64,000 bases of DNA from Mitsuaria sp. 7 (GTDB taxonomy: Bacteria > Pseudomonadota > Gammaproteobacteria > Burkholderiales > Burkholderiaceae_C), in assembly GCF_001653795.1 (NCBI RefSeq), contig NZ_CP011514.1:3056279-3120278 (forward strand). The letters are read 5' to 3'. The position numbers and the translations under genes were made by a program. Positions 35,720 through 45,067 of this stretch are shown here, piece by piece. Every line of letters begins with the position of its first letter. The first letter of the stretch is position 1. Under the pieces are notes generated by a model, which did not search any database, was not told the origin of the DNA, and worked only from the letters and a program-made list of their open reading frames with translations.

Positions 35720-36820
35720 ATGAGCTTCCGCCCTGAACCCGACCATGTGCACGGGCGCGCGCCGACGATCGGCGTGCTGCTGGTCAACCTCGGCACGCCC
35801 GACGCACCGACGCCCGAGGCCACGCGCCGCTACCTGGCGCAGTTCCTGTCCGATCCCCGCGTCATCGAGATCCCCAAGGCCGCCTGGTGGCCGATCCTGC
35901 ACGGCGTGATCCTGCGCACGCGTCCCGCGAAGTCGGCGAAGAAGTACGCCAGCATCTGGACCAAGGACGGCTCGCCGCTGATGGTCTGGACGACGAAGCA
36001 GGCCAAGCTGCTGCAGGGCCAGCTCGGCGAGCAGGGCCATCGCGTCAAGGTGCTGCACGCGATGCGCTACGGCAATCCGTCGATCGCGTCGCAGCTCGAC
36101 GTGCTGCGCGCCGAGGGCGCCACCCGCGTGCTGGTGCTGCCGGCGTATCCGCAGTATTCGGGCGCGACGACCGCGAGCGTCGTCGACGACGTGGCGCGGT
36201 GGTCGCTGGAACACCGGCATGTGCCGGAGTTCCGCTTCGTCAACCGGTACCACGACGACAAACGCTACATCGCCGCGCTCGCCGAGAGCGTGCGCGCCCA
36301 CTGGAAGACCGAAGGCCGCGGCGAGCTGCTGGTGATGAGCTTCCACGGCATGCCCGCGCGCACGCTGGCGCTGGGCGACCCGTACCACTGCGAATGCCTG
36401 AAGACCGGCCGGCTGCTGGCCGAGGCGCTGGGCCTGTCCGACGCGCAGTACAAGGTGACCTTCCAGAGCCGCTTCGGCAAGGCGCGCTGGCTGGAGCCCT
36501 ACACCGAGCCCACGCTGCGCGAGCTGGCCGGACGCGGGCTGAAGTCGGTCGACCTGATCTGCCCGGGCTTCTCGTCCGACTGCATCGAGACGCTGGAAGA
36601 GATCGACATGGAAGCGCGCGAGGCCTTCCTGCACAGCGGCGGGCAGCGCTTCAGCTACATCCCCTGCCTGAACGACCGCCCCGGCCACATCCGCGCACTG
36701 GCGGCGATCGCCGAGCAGCACCTGCAAGGCTGGCCGACGACCGCCGTGCCCGACGAGGCACAGGCCGCCGCCCTCGCCCGTCAGCGCGACGCGGCACTCA
36801 CTGCCGGCGCGACGCGCTGA
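35720..36820 (+). CDS. hemH: Ferrochelatase
   Basis: A 366-residue enzyme inserting Fe(II) into protoporphyrin IX, the last step of protohaem synthesis. Recognisable blocks are GVLLVNLGTPDAP at the N-terminus, SFHGMP with the metal-binding His, and CPGFSSDCIETLEEI with the catalytic Glu near the C-terminus. The ATG at 35720 begins MSFRPEPDHVHGRAPTIG. In many Burkholderiales hemH lies next to the S4-domain Hsp15-like gene and grpE-dnaK-dnaJ; here the Tct locus lies in between. A shared terminator separates it from convergent tctA. Confidence 0.96.
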   Translation: MSFRPEPDHVHGRAPTIGVLLVNLGTPDAPTPEATRRYLAQFLSDPRVIEIPKAAWWPILHGVILRTRPAKSAKKYASIWTKDGSPLMVWTTKQAKLLQGQLGEQGHRVKVLHAMRYGNPSIASQLDVLRAEGATRVLVLPAYPQYSGATTASVVDDVARWSLEHRHVPEFRFVNRYHDDKRYIAALAESVRAHWKTEGRGELLVMSFHGMPARTLALGDPYHCECLKTGRLLAEALGLSDAQYKVTFQSRFGKARWLEPYTEPTLRELAGRGLKSVDLICPGFSSDCIETLEEIDMEAREAFLHSGGQRFSYIPCLNDRPGHIRALAAIAEQHLQGWPTTAVPDEAQAAALARQRDAALTAGATR

Positions 36821-36844
36821 TCCACGCGGTGCCGCGCGCACCAT

Positions 36845-36874
36845 GACAAAGGGCCCCTCAACGGGGCCCTTGTC
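36845..36874. terminator. Bidirectional terminator between hemH and tctA
   Basis: gacaa-a-gggcccc and ggggccc-ttgtc form a 12-bp stem with one bulge and a tcaac loop between two convergent genes. Confidence 0.75.
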
Positions 36875-36898
36875 GTTCGTCGCTGCGCGAGGGCTCGA

Positions 36899-38416
36899 TC
36901 AGCCGATCGCCGCCGCGTGCTCACGCGCCTTGCGCGCGCTCATCCACTTCATCACCCGCGGCAGCAGCAGCACGATCACCACGATCGCCAGCAGCGAGGC
37001 CGACAGCGGACGCTGCAGGAACACGCTCCAGCTCCCGCCGCCGATGGCGACGCCGTTGCGCAGGTGCGCCTCGGCGAGCGGGCCCAGGATCATGCCGACG
37101 ACGACCGGCGCGGTCGGGAAGTCGAAACGCCGCATCACCACGCCCAGCAGGCCGATGGCCAGCATCACGTAGAGGTCGAAGGCGCTCTGGCGCATGCCGT
37201 AGACGCCGACCGTGGCGAAGATCAGGATGCCGGCGTACAGCGGCGCGCGCGGGATGCGCAGCAGCTTCACCCACAGCCCCACCATCGGCAGGTTCAGCAC
37301 CAGCAGCATCACGTTGCCGATGTACAGCGACGCGATCAGCGCCCACACCAGCGTCGACGAGGTCTCGAACAGCTGCGGGCCCGCCTGGATGCCGTAGTTC
37401 TGCAGCGCCGACAGCAGGATGGCCGCGGTGACCGAGGTCGGGATGCCCAGCGTCAGCAGCGGCACCAGCGTGCCGGTCACGGCCGCGTTGTTGGCCGCTT
37501 CCGGCCCGGCCACGCCCTCGATGGCGCCGACGGTGCCGAACTCCTCCTTGTGCTTGGACAGCTTGCGCTCGGTCGCGTAGCTCAGGAAGGTCGGGATCTC
37601 GGTGCCGCCCGCAGGGATCACGCCGAACGGGAAACCCAGCGCGGTGCCGCGCAGCCACGCGGGGATCGAGCGCTTCCACTCCTGGCGCGTCATGTGCACC
37701 CGGCCCATGGTGTTCATCGTCAGGTTGCTGCGGCCCTCGTAGAGCGCCACGTAGAGCGTCTCGCCGACCGCGAACAGCCCCACCGCGACCAGCACCGTCT
37801 CGATGCCGTCCATGAACTCGGGCACGCCGCCGGTGTAGCGGATCTGGCCGGTGATCTGGTCCATGCCGACCAGCCCCATGGCCAGGCCGATGAACAGCGC
37901 CGTCATGCCGCGCAGCGTGCTCTGCCCCAGCACCGCGGAGACGGTGGTGAAGGCGATCAGCATCAGGCAGAAGTACTCCGGCGGGCCCAGCGTGACGGCG
38001 AAGTCCGCCAGCACCGGCGCGAACAACGTGACCAGCACGGTCGCGATCGTGCCGGCGAAGAACGAGCCGATCGCCGCCGTGGCCAGCGCCGCGCCGGCGC
38101 GGCCGTGGCGGGCCATCTTGAAGCCCTCGAGCGCGGTCACCATGGTGCCGGTCTCGCCCGGGGTGTTGAGCAGGATGGAGGTGGTCGAGCCGCCGTACAT
38201 CGCGCCGTAGTAGATGCCGGCGAAGAAGATCATCGACGCGGTCGGGTCGACCTGCGCGGTGATCGGCAGCAGCATCGCGACGGTCACGGCCGGGCCGAGG
38301 CCGGGCAGCACGCCGATCGCCGTCCCGAGCGCGCAGCCGATGAAGGCCCACATCAGGTTGGCGCCGGAGGCGGCCGTGGCGAAGCCGCCCATCAAATGGG
38401 TCCAGAGGTCTTGCAT
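36899..38416 (-). CDS. tctA: Tricarboxylate transporter large permease TctA
   Basis: A 505-residue inner-membrane protein with about 11-12 hydrophobic segments. Signature regions include [19 protein letters not shown] near the N-terminus, [20 protein letters not shown], and [15 protein letters not shown]. With TctB and the periplasmic receptor TctC it forms a secondary tripartite transporter for citrate-like or other carboxylate substrates. CGGAG lies seven bases before the ATG. Order is tctC, tctB, tctA on the minus strand, as in the canonical operon. Confidence 0.96.
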   Translation of the reverse strand: MQDLWTHLMGGFATAASGANLMWAFIGCALGTAIGVLPGLGPAVTVAMLLPITAQVDPTASMIFFAGIYYGAMYGGSTTSILLNTPGETGTMVTALEGFKMARHGRAGAALATAAIGSFFAGTIATVLVTLFAPVLADFAVTLGPPEYFCLMLIAFTTVSAVLGQSTLRGMTALFIGLAMGLVGMDQITGQIRYTGGVPEFMDGIETVLVAVGLFAVGETLYVALYEGRSNLTMNTMGRVHMTRQEWKRSIPAWLRGTALGFPFGVIPAGGTEIPTFLSYATERKLSKHKEEFGTVGAIEGVAGPEAANNAAVTGTLVPLLTLGIPTSVTAAILLSALQNYGIQAGPQLFETSSTLVWALIASLYIGNVMLLVLNLPMVGLWVKLLRIPRAPLYAGILIFATVGVYGMRQSAFDLYVMLAIGLLGVVMRRFDFPTAPVVVGMILGPLAEAHLRNGVAIGGGSWSVFLQRPLSASLLAIVVIVLLLPRVMKWMSARKAREHAAAIG

Positions 38417-38435
38417 GTCGGAACTCCGGTGAGGA

Positions 38436-39038
38436 TTACAGCCAGCCGCCGGCCGTGATGGCGGGCAGGTTGAGCGCGAGCAGCTTGTTGAACAGCCAGA
38501 ACACCGGCGCCGCGATCAGCAGGCCGGTGACGGCGTCGATGACGATCTGGCGCACGCCGCCGTGGGCCTTGCCCTCGGCGCGGCGCAGGCCGCGCACCGC
38601 CAGCACGAAACACAGCGTGCAGGCGAGGACGAAGCCGATCGTCGTGATCAGCGACGCGTTGGCGACGACGGCGGCCGCCACCCAGGCGCCCGACAGCCAG
38701 TCGGCCTTGGGCGCGCCCGACGGCGGCTCCATCGAGCGGAAGCCGCCGCTGCGCGATTCCCAGATCAGCCACGCGCCGCAGATCAGCAGCACCGCGGCGA
38801 CGAACCACGGCAGCGCGTTCGGACCGATGCCGGAGTAACCGGCGTCGGACGGGATCGCCGAGGCCCCGAAGGCCATCACGCCGCCGACGACCATGGCCGC
38901 GGCGCCGACCAGGGTCTGGTACAGCGGCGCTGGCGTGGCGTCGTCGAATTCAGGCGGAATGCCTGGCGGTGTAGGCGCGACCGGCTTGACGGTCGCGGAC
39001 GGATGGCCGGCCACGGCCGGCGCGGAAGATTCGGACAT
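38436..39038 (-). CDS. tctB: Tricarboxylate transporter small permease TctB
   Basis: A 200-residue inner-membrane protein with a Pro-rich cytosolic N-terminus (about 1-40) and four hydrophobic segments (VGAAAMVVGGVMAFG, NALPWFVAAVLLICGAWLI, ANASLITTIGFVLACTLCFVLAV, VIDAVTGLLIAAPVFWLF). This matches the four-helix TctB subunit, which accompanies the large permease. A strong GGGAGG site precedes its ATG. It lies 19 bp upstream of tctA and 15 bp downstream of tctC, so one transcript is likely. Confidence 0.93.
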   Translation of the reverse strand: MSESSAPAVAGHPSATVKPVAPTPPGIPPEFDDATPAPLYQTLVGAAAMVVGGVMAFGASAIPSDAGYSGIGPNALPWFVAAVLLICGAWLIWESRSGGFRSMEPPSGAPKADWLSGAWVAAAVVANASLITTIGFVLACTLCFVLAVRGLRRAEGKAHGGVRQIVIDAVTGLLIAAPVFWLFNKLLALNLPAITAGGWL

Positions 39039-39053
39039 GGCGGCCTCCCGGGG

Positions 39054-40025
39054 TCAGACCATGCCGGACTTGTGCATGATGGCGCGCAGGGACGCGAACT
39101 CGTTGTCGACGAAGCTCTCGAAGTCCTTGCCGGTCAGCACGGCCGGCGTCCAGCCGTTCTTCTCCAGCGCTTCGGCCCAGGCCTTGGACTTCGTCGCCTT
39201 CACGACGAGGTCGATCAGCACCTGGCGCTGCGCCGGCGTGATGCCGGGTGCGCCGTACACGCCGCGCCAGTTGCCGATCTCGACGTTGTAGCCGAGCTCC
39301 TTCATCGTCGGGATGTCCAGGCCCTTGATGCGCTGCGGCGCGGTGATGGCGATCGGGCGCATCTTGCCGCTCTCGATGTAGGCCTGGAACTCGCTGTAGC
39401 CGCTGCCGCCGATGCTGACGTTGCCGCCCAGGATCGCGGCCACGGCCTCGCCGCCGCCCCGGAAGGCGACGTAGTTGATCTTGGTCGCGTCGACGCCCAC
39501 TTCACGCGCGAGCATCGCCGCGGCGATGTGCTCCGTGGCGCCGCGCGAACCGCCGCCCCACTTCACCGAACCCGGGTCCTTCTTCAGCGCCTCGACCACG
39601 TCCTTCATGGTCTTGAACGGCGAGTTGGCCGGCAGCACGAAGACGTTGTACTCGCTGGTCAGGCGGGCGATCGGCGTGGCCTGCGTCAGCGTGACGGGCT
39701 GCTTGCTGGTGATCAGGCCGCCCAGCATCACGGCGCCCATGACCATCAGCGCGTTCGGGTCGCCCTTGGCGGCGTTGACGAACTGCGCCAGGCCGATGGC
39801 GCCGGCCGCGCCGCCCTTGTTCTCGAAGGTCACCGCGCCCGCGGCGCCGGCGTCCTGCAGGGCCTTGCCCAGCGCGCGGCCGGTGATGTCCCAGCCGCCG
39901 CCCGGATTGGCGGGCACCAGGATCTTCAGGGCCGCCGCGGCGGCTTGCGCGCCCAGCGGCAGCGTGCCGGTGGCGCCCAGTGCGGCGAAGGCGGCCGCGG
40001 ACTTCAGGAATTGATCTCGACGCAT
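39054..40025 (-). CDS. tctC: Tricarboxylate-binding receptor TctC (Bug family)
   Basis: A 323-residue periplasmic solute receptor. It has a twin-Arg-flanked signal peptide (MRRDQFLKSAAAFAALG...AQA), then the Bug-family blocks LKILVPANPGGGWD, FVNAAKGDPNALMV and GYNVEIGNWRGVYGAPG. It binds the carboxylate and hands it to TctBA. The ATG at 40025 sits eight bases after AGGAG; an ATG at 40031 would be too close to it. Bug receptors are greatly expanded in Burkholderiales, so the exact ligand is uncertain, but linkage to tctBA and tctDE favours a tri- or dicarboxylate. Confidence 0.95.
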   Translation of the reverse strand: MRRDQFLKSAAAFAALGATGTLPLGAQAAAAALKILVPANPGGGWDITGRALGKALQDAGAAGAVTFENKGGAAGAIGLAQFVNAAKGDPNALMVMGAVMLGGLITSKQPVTLTQATPIARLTSEYNVFVLPANSPFKTMKDVVEALKKDPGSVKWGGGSRGATEHIAAAMLAREVGVDATKINYVAFRGGGEAVAAILGGNVSIGGSGYSEFQAYIESGKMRPIAITAPQRIKGLDIPTMKELGYNVEIGNWRGVYGAPGITPAQRQVLIDLVVKATKSKAWAEALEKNGWTPAVLTGKDFESFVDNEFASLRAIMHKSGMV

Positions 40026-40132
40026 GCTCATGTCTCCTGTTGTAGATCTGGTCGTCGGGGCAGAGCGCGCACCCGACGTTCGTTGTAGGCGTGCATCCTG
40101 CACACGCGGGCTTTCATTCGGCTGTCGGGAAG

Positions 40133-40150
40133 CTCAGGGTTGACCCTGAG
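40133..40150. promoter_or_regulatory. Perfect palindrome in the tctC-tctD divergent region
   Basis: CTCAGGGT-tg-ACCCTGAG is a perfect 18-bp inverted repeat midway between divergent tctC and tctD. A shorter one, gtgca-tcc-tgcac, lies at 40091-40103. Position suggests an operator for TctD (inference). Confidence 0.5.
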
Positions 40151-40186
40151 CGGCGGCTGATCAGTGCGTGGCGGACACTGCCGGGC

Positions 40187-40879
40187 ATGAGGCTGTTTTT
40201 CGTCGAGGACAACGCCGCGCTGCAGACCACGGTGGCACGGTCGTTCGAGCGCCGCGGCATCCAGGTGCACGGGTTCGCCGAGGGCCGCGTGGCGCTCGAA
40301 CGCTGGCGCGCGCTGCCGCCGGACGTCGTGCTGCTGGACCTGTCGCTGCCCGACATCGACGGGCTGGAACTGCTGTCGGCCGCGCGCGCCGAGCAGCTCA
40401 CCACGCCGGTGATCATCCTGACCGCGCGCGGCACGGTGGGCGACCGCATCCTGGGCCTGAACATCGGCGCCGACGACTACCTGCCCAAACCCTTCGACCT
40501 CGATGAACTCGAGGCCCGCGTGCGCGCCCTCGCCCGCCGCAGCCGCGGTGCGCCGGGCTCGGCGGGCGGCGCGGGCACGCAGGAGGACGAGTCCTTCCAC
40601 GGCCTGCGCGTGGACGCCGACAGCGGGGCGATCTACCACCTCGGACTGCCGCTGGACCTGCCGCCGCGAGAGGCCGCGCTGCTGCGCGCGCTGCTCGCGC
40701 GACCGGGCCAGGCGGTGGCGAAGGAACGGCTGACGGAGATCGTCTTCGCCGACGACCTCGACGTGCAGCCCGACGCGGTCGAGGTCGTCGCGTACCGGCT
40801 GCGCAAGCGGCTGCCCGCGGACGGCGCCCGGCTGGTGACGCTGCGCGGCCTGGGCTACCTGCTCAAGGCGCCGGACTGA
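40187..40879 (+). CDS. tctD: Response regulator TctD (OmpR/PhoB family)
   Basis: A 230-residue cytosolic regulator. The receiver domain (1-115) has the phospho-acceptor Asp51 (VVLLDLSLPDIDG), Thr79 and Lys101 (DDYLPKPFD). The C-terminal winged helix (about 135-228) ends with VVAYRLRKRLPADGARLVTLRGLGYLL, the DNA-binding and wing segments. Divergent from tctCBA and directly followed by its kinase, it probably activates the transporter when the substrate is present. The ATG at 40187 begins MRLFFVEDN, the normal start. Confidence 0.95.
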   Translation: MRLFFVEDNAALQTTVARSFERRGIQVHGFAEGRVALERWRALPPDVVLLDLSLPDIDGLELLSAARAEQLTTPVIILTARGTVGDRILGLNIGADDYLPKPFDLDELEARVRALARRSRGAPGSAGGAGTQEDESFHGLRVDADSGAIYHLGLPLDLPPREAALLRALLARPGQAVAKERLTEIVFADDLDVQPDAVEVVAYRLRKRLPADGARLVTLRGLGYLLKAPD

Positions 40880-42352
40880 GTGGGCCGGGTGATCAGGCTG
40901 TCCTCGATGCGCAGCCGGCTGCTGGCCGGCATCCTGGTGCCGGTCGGCCTGCTGATCGCGGCCAACGCGCACCGGCTCTACGAAGACGCGCTCAAGGCCA
41001 TCGACACGGCCTACGACCGCACGCTGCTCGCCTCCGCGAAGACCATCGGCGAACAGCTCGACGTGCACGGCACGCGCGAGAACCCGCAGCTCGTCTCCGA
41101 GGTCCCCTACGCGGCGCTGGAAGCCTTCGAGGCGGACAACCGCAGCCGCATGTTCTACCGGGTCACCGGCTTCCAGGGGGAATGGGTGTCGGGCTTCGAC
41201 GACCTGCCCGCGTGGCACGGCAAGCTGCCGGCGCGCGGCGCCTACGCGGCGCTCGTCGATTTCTACGACGACGTCTACCAGGGCGAGGAAGTGCGCGTCG
41301 CGGTGCTGAAGCAACCGGTCTCGGGCGAGGCGGGCCTGGGCGTGGCGACGATCCAGGTCGCCGAGACGCTGGAGATCCGGCGCACGCTGGCGCGCCAGGT
41401 GCTGATCTCGACCTTGTGGCGGCAGGCGGCGCTGCTCGCGGTGATCGCCATCGTGGTCTGGGGCGTGGTGCTCTTCGCGACCTGGCCGGTGCGCGAACTG
41501 AGCCGCTCCATAGGCGCGCGCGCGGACGACGACCTCAGCCCCGTGCCCATGCCGGGCGTGCCTGCGGAACTCGCGCCGCTGGTGGTCGCGATCAACGAGG
41601 CCTGGCATCGGCAGGCCGGCCTGTTCGCGCACCAGCAGCGCTTCGTGCGCGACACCTCGCATCAACTGCGCACGCCGCTGGCGGTGCTCAAGGCGCAGGT
41701 GCAGTCGGCGCGTCGCGGCGACCTGCCGCTGTCGCAGGCGATCGACGAGATCGGCGCCACCGTCGACGGCGCCACCGCGCTCGCCAACCAGATGCTCGCG
41801 CTGGCCAAGGTCGAGCAGTTGCGCCAGCAAGGCGATCCGCCGCGGCTGGACCTGGCGGAGGCGGTGCGCGAGGTCGCGCTCGACCTCGCCCCGCTGATCG
41901 CCGACGCGGAACTCGACTTCGAACTCTTCACCGAGCCCGCGCCGGTACGCGGTCATGCGTGGGCGCTGCGCGAGCTCGTGCGCAACCTGCTGCACAACGC
42001 GCTGCGCCACTGCCCGCGCGGCAGCCGGCTGGAGCTGCGGGTGACGAGAAGCGCGGGGTTCGACGGCGGTGTCGAGCTGCGCATCGCCGACAGCGGCCCC
42101 GGCATCGCGGCGGCGCTGCGGCCCAAGCTCGGCCAGCCGTTCGCGGCCGGTGCCGGCGGAGGCTCGGGCCTGGGGCTTGCCATCTGCCGGGAGATCGTCG
42201 GCTCGCTGGGCGGCTCGCTGGCGCTGGACAACCGCGAACGGGATGGGGTCATCACGGGCCTCGACGCCGTGGTCCGGCTGCCGGCGGCACCATCGTCCGA
42301 GACCCCCTTGCCATCATCTCCGCCATCGCCCGCGCCATCGCTTTCGCCATAG
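40880..42352 (+). CDS. tctE: Sensor histidine kinase TctE
   Basis: A 490-residue inner-membrane kinase. The first transmembrane segment (about 12-28) and the second (about 178-200) enclose a periplasmic TctE-type sensor domain. A HisKA domain follows with FVRDTSHQLRTPL and phospho-acceptor His261, then a HATPase domain with N-box NLLHNALRH, G1 DSGPGI and G2 GGGSGLGLAI. It probably senses the transported carboxylate and phosphorylates TctD. The GTG start abuts the tctD stop (TGAGTG), showing coupling. The C-terminus has a Ser/Pro-rich tail. Confidence 0.94.
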   Translation: MGRVIRLSSMRSRLLAGILVPVGLLIAANAHRLYEDALKAIDTAYDRTLLASAKTIGEQLDVHGTRENPQLVSEVPYAALEAFEADNRSRMFYRVTGFQGEWVSGFDDLPAWHGKLPARGAYAALVDFYDDVYQGEEVRVAVLKQPVSGEAGLGVATIQVAETLEIRRTLARQVLISTLWRQAALLAVIAIVVWGVVLFATWPVRELSRSIGARADDDLSPVPMPGVPAELAPLVVAINEAWHRQAGLFAHQQRFVRDTSHQLRTPLAVLKAQVQSARRGDLPLSQAIDEIGATVDGATALANQMLALAKVEQLRQQGDPPRLDLAEAVREVALDLAPLIADAELDFELFTEPAPVRGHAWALRELVRNLLHNALRHCPRGSRLELRVTRSAGFDGGVELRIADSGPGIAAALRPKLGQPFAAGAGGGSGLGLAICREIVGSLGGSLALDNRERDGVITGLDAVVRLPAAPSSETPLPSSPPSPAPSLSP

Positions 42353-42366
42353 GACAATCGACACTG

Positions 42367-42813
42367 ATGTCTTCCTCCCACCGCTCCCCTTCCGCCGGCT
42401 CCGCCGCGCCTTCCGGACCTGCCGGCGTGCGCCTCGACAAATGGCTCTGGGCCGCGCGCTTCTTCAAGACGCGCTCGATCGCCGTCGACGAGATCGGCAA
42501 GGGTCGCGTGACCATCAACGGACAGGCGGCGAAAGCCTCGCGCGACGTGCGCATCGGCGACCTCATCCAGCTGCGCCAGGGTCAGGTCGATCGCGAGGTG
42601 AAGGTGGCCGGGCTCAGCCACGTGCGCGGCCCGGCGCCGGTCGCACAGGCGCTGTACGAGGAGACGCCCGACAGCATCGCCGCGCGCGAGCGCGCCGCCG
42701 AGGCGCGCCGCCTCGCGCCCGAGCCGGCCGACGCCATCGAGCAGGGCCGCCCCACCAAGCAGGATCGCCGCCGCCTCGCGGACTGGAACCGCTGGTCCGC
42801 CAGCCTGGACTGA
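42367..42813 (+). CDS. hslR: S4-domain RNA-binding heat-shock protein (Hsp15/HslR-like)
   Basis: A 148-residue cytosolic RNA-binding protein. The S4 domain (about 20-85) starts at GVRLDKWLWAARFFKTRS and has GRVTINGQAAKASRDVRIGD; the C-terminal tail is basic (RPTKQDRRRLADWNRW). In E. coli Hsp15 rescues 50S subunits carrying stalled nascent chains. Its position ahead of grpE-dnaK-dnaJ fits a heat-shock role. The ATG at 42367 lies 14 bp after tctE, on the same strand, so read-through from tctDE is possible. Confidence 0.92.
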   Translation: MSSSHRSPSAGSAAPSGPAGVRLDKWLWAARFFKTRSIAVDEIGKGRVTINGQAAKASRDVRIGDLIQLRQGQVDREVKVAGLSHVRGPAPVAQALYEETPDSIAARERAAEARRLAPEPADAIEQGRPTKQDRRRLADWNRWSASLD

Positions 42814-42906
42814 CGCCCCCGTTCCGCCGATCTCCCGCGGCCCGCGCCGCCCGGTGGACACCGGCGCGGCCGACCGGCCCGCCGTGACGTGATCAGCGGG
42901 GGCGAC

Positions 42907-44304
42907 ATGATCGGTGTCCAGATGCAGCAGGCCTATCGCGGCCTATCGTCGTCGGATGACGACGATGTCGAAGACGACTTCGACGACGCTGGCGACGCCG
43001 CCGGATTCGGGGTCCCGGCATCGCCGCGGATGCCCGACCCGAACCCTCGCGAAGCGCTGGCGCTCGACACCCGCCCGGGACTTCGCGGTTTCGTCCCCGC
43101 GGGCGGCAGGTCACGCATCCTGGATCTGGCGCGCCGCCCCGATCCCGTGTCGCGCTTCAACGCGATCCGCCTCGGCGACACCACCCTGTGGTCCGGCAAC
43201 CCCGAGGTGCTGAAGGCCATCGTCGCCCTCGCGGTGTCCATCGGCGGCGCCGCCGCTTTCGGCTTCGGACTGGGCCGGGGCATGGGCGGCGCGCTGGCCG
43301 AGCTCGGCGTGCGCCACCTCTTCGGCACCGAGCAGCCGCTGGGCATCGGCGAGGACCGCAACTACTTCGACCAGGACACCGACCACAACCTGGCGCAGAT
43401 CGCCGCCATCGCCACCGGCCGATGGTTAGGCGCCACGATCTGCGGCGGTCTCTGCGCGACGCTGGCCAGCGTGGTCGCACCCAGGATCGCGGCGCTGACC
43501 GGCCGGCAACTGGCGCCCATCCCGCCGGAGGAACTCGTCCCGGACCGGGTGGCCGAGTTGCGGGATGCGACCGGCACGCCGTACGGCAGGGACGGCGTGG
43601 ACCGGCTCCGTCAGGAGATTCGATGCGCCCAGGTGGCGACCGGCCACATCGAAGGGACCACGCACGTGCGAAGCGGTGCCGCGGCCTTCGGCGTGCTGAA
43701 TGCCGTCCGGGGCACGGCGCTCGGGATGTCGCCGATCGGCGTGCTGCCGGACATCGGCATCTCCGCCGCGGTATCGCTGACGGCCGGCGCCAGCACGGGA
43801 CTGGCCGCCGGCACGCTCATGGTCCACCAGCGTCATCGGGTCCCGGACGCCGCGCACGTCGGCGACGGTCCGGCTCCCCTCGTGCGGGTGCCCCTGTTCG
43901 AAGTGAGGAAGACCGCGCCGGTGCCACCCCGATTCACCGGGACGGGCGTGCGCCACGGTCTGGCCAACGTGACGTGGGGGGCTGCGGACCGCATCCGGCT
44001 CTTCATCGCGTCGACCTGGCTGCTGGGTCTGCTGGGCCTGCTGGTCAACCTCGCGGGCGCCGGCACACGACGCGAGCCCCTGAACTGGGTCCACCGCGCC
44101 GGCAAGGCGATCGAGCTGGGCGTGGGCGTGGGCGTGGCCGTCGGCCCGTACTTCCGCGGACTGCCGCCCATCAATGCACGGGATCACGCCCGGCTGGCGA
44201 GCCAGCGGGGGGCGCACCTCGAAGAGGCCCGGCAAGGGCGCCGCGAGCCCCGCGCCGACGCCCCCCTGCCTGTCGAAACGCTCGCCCTTCGCCGGCTCGG
44301 GTAG
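42907..44304 (+). CDS. Membrane protein of unknown function
   Basis: A 465-residue protein that I do not recognise. The N-terminus (about 11-30) is a Ser/Asp/Glu-rich disordered patch (SSSDDDDVEDDFDD). There are several hydrophobic, Gly/Ala-rich segments: about 101-125, 173-193, about 275-305, and about 355-380 (FIASTWLLGLLGLLVNLAG). No signal peptide or catalytic motif is evident. It sits between the hslR-like gene and grpE, where conserved neighbours would be expected, so it may be a lineage-specific insertion. The layout recalls some secreted effectors with hydrophobic hairpins, but nothing proves this. ATG at 42907 follows a G-rich site; GTG at 42889 is an alternative. Confidence 0.65.
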   Translation: MIGVQMQQAYRGLSSSDDDDVEDDFDDAGDAAGFGVPASPRMPDPNPREALALDTRPGLRGFVPAGGRSRILDLARRPDPVSRFNAIRLGDTTLWSGNPEVLKAIVALAVSIGGAAAFGFGLGRGMGGALAELGVRHLFGTEQPLGIGEDRNYFDQDTDHNLAQIAAIATGRWLGATICGGLCATLASVVAPRIAALTGRQLAPIPPEELVPDRVAELRDATGTPYGRDGVDRLRQEIRCAQVATGHIEGTTHVRSGAAAFGVLNAVRGTALGMSPIGVLPDIGISAAVSLTAGASTGLAAGTLMVHQRHRVPDAAHVGDGPAPLVRVPLFEVRKTAPVPPRFTGTGVRHGLANVTWGAADRIRLFIASTWLLGLLGLLVNLAGAGTRREPLNWVHRAGKAIELGVGVGVAVGPYFRGLPPINARDHARLASQRGAHLEEARQGRREPRADAPLPVETLALRRLG

Positions 44305-44346
44305 CAGGCTCGGGGTTTGCCCGTCCCCGGATGCGAAAATCACCCT

Positions 44347-44374
44347 CTTGAAGTTCCGGCCATGGGCCTCAGAT
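44347..44374 (+). promoter_or_regulatory. Sigma-32-like promoter of grpE
   Basis: CTTGAAG (44347-44353), 13 bp, then CCTCAGAT (44367-44374), close to the heat-shock consensus CTTGAA / CCCCATnT. The same arrangement with identical spacing precedes dnaK. Confidence 0.5.
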
Positions 44375-44463
44375 GCGGCGGGTCGCCCGACGCACGCTGG
44401 CTCCCAGAGGCCGGCCGCGCTTCCGAAGAGAAGCCCGGGCATCCGCATTGGGGCATTCCAACC

Positions 44464-45006
44464 ATGACGACCGACCACCAACAACCTGATCCGACGCTGG
44501 ACGAACTGACCCAGCAAGCCGCCGCCGCAGCCGCCGCTTCGGTGCCCGAGACCCTCGAAGCCAGACTGGCCGACACCGAGCGCCGCCTGGCCGAGATGTC
44601 CGACGCCTACCTGCGCGCCAAGGCCGAGGTCGAGAACACCCGCCGCCGCGGCGAGGAGGACACGACCAAGGCCCGCAAGTTCGCCGTCGAGGGCTTCGCC
44701 GAGGCGATGCTCCCGGTGATGGACAGCCTCTCCGCCGCCATCGCCCTGCCCGACGCCACCGTCGAACAGGTGCTGCAGGGCGTGCACGCCACGCTGCGCC
44801 AGCTGCAGTCGGCGCTGGAGCGCAACAAGGTGGTGGAGATCAATCCCGCCTCCGGCACGAAGTTCGACCCGCACCAGCACCAGGCCATCTCGGTGGTCCC
44901 GGCCGAGCAGGACCCGAACACGGTCGTGACCGTGCTGCAGAAGGGCTTCCTGATCGCCGACCGCGTGCTGCGCCCGGCGCTGGTCACGGTGACCGCCCCG
45001 AAGTGA
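44464..45006 (+). CDS. grpE: Nucleotide exchange factor GrpE
   Basis: A 180-residue cytosolic co-chaperone that releases ADP from DnaK. The N-terminal coiled coil (about 25-75; [32 protein letters not shown]) leads to the beta-domain with the signature [23 protein letters not shown] and a C-terminal [20 protein letters not shown]. The ATG at 44464 gives a normal length. The next gene is dnaK, but each has its own candidate heat-shock promoter. Confidence 0.96.
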   Translation: MTTDHQQPDPTLDELTQQAAAAAAASVPETLEARLADTERRLAEMSDAYLRAKAEVENTRRRGEEDTTKARKFAVEGFAEAMLPVMDSLSAAIALPDATVEQVLQGVHATLRQLQSALERNKVVEINPASGTKFDPHQHQAISVVPAEQDPNTVVTVLQKGFLIADRVLRPALVTVTAPK

Positions 45007-45067
45007 GCGCGCCCTGAGCGCACAGACCGGCGCGCCCAAAAAAGCACGCTGAAAAAAGATCCGGGCC

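Noticed and set aside
36917..38458. Plus-strand frame opposite tctA
   Set aside because: His/Arg/Asp-rich shadow of the TctA frame, which has clear transporter motifs.
41182..42813. Long plus-strand frame ending in the S4-domain protein
   Set aside because: Its first two thirds are out of frame within tctE; only the part from ATG 42367 is a real gene.
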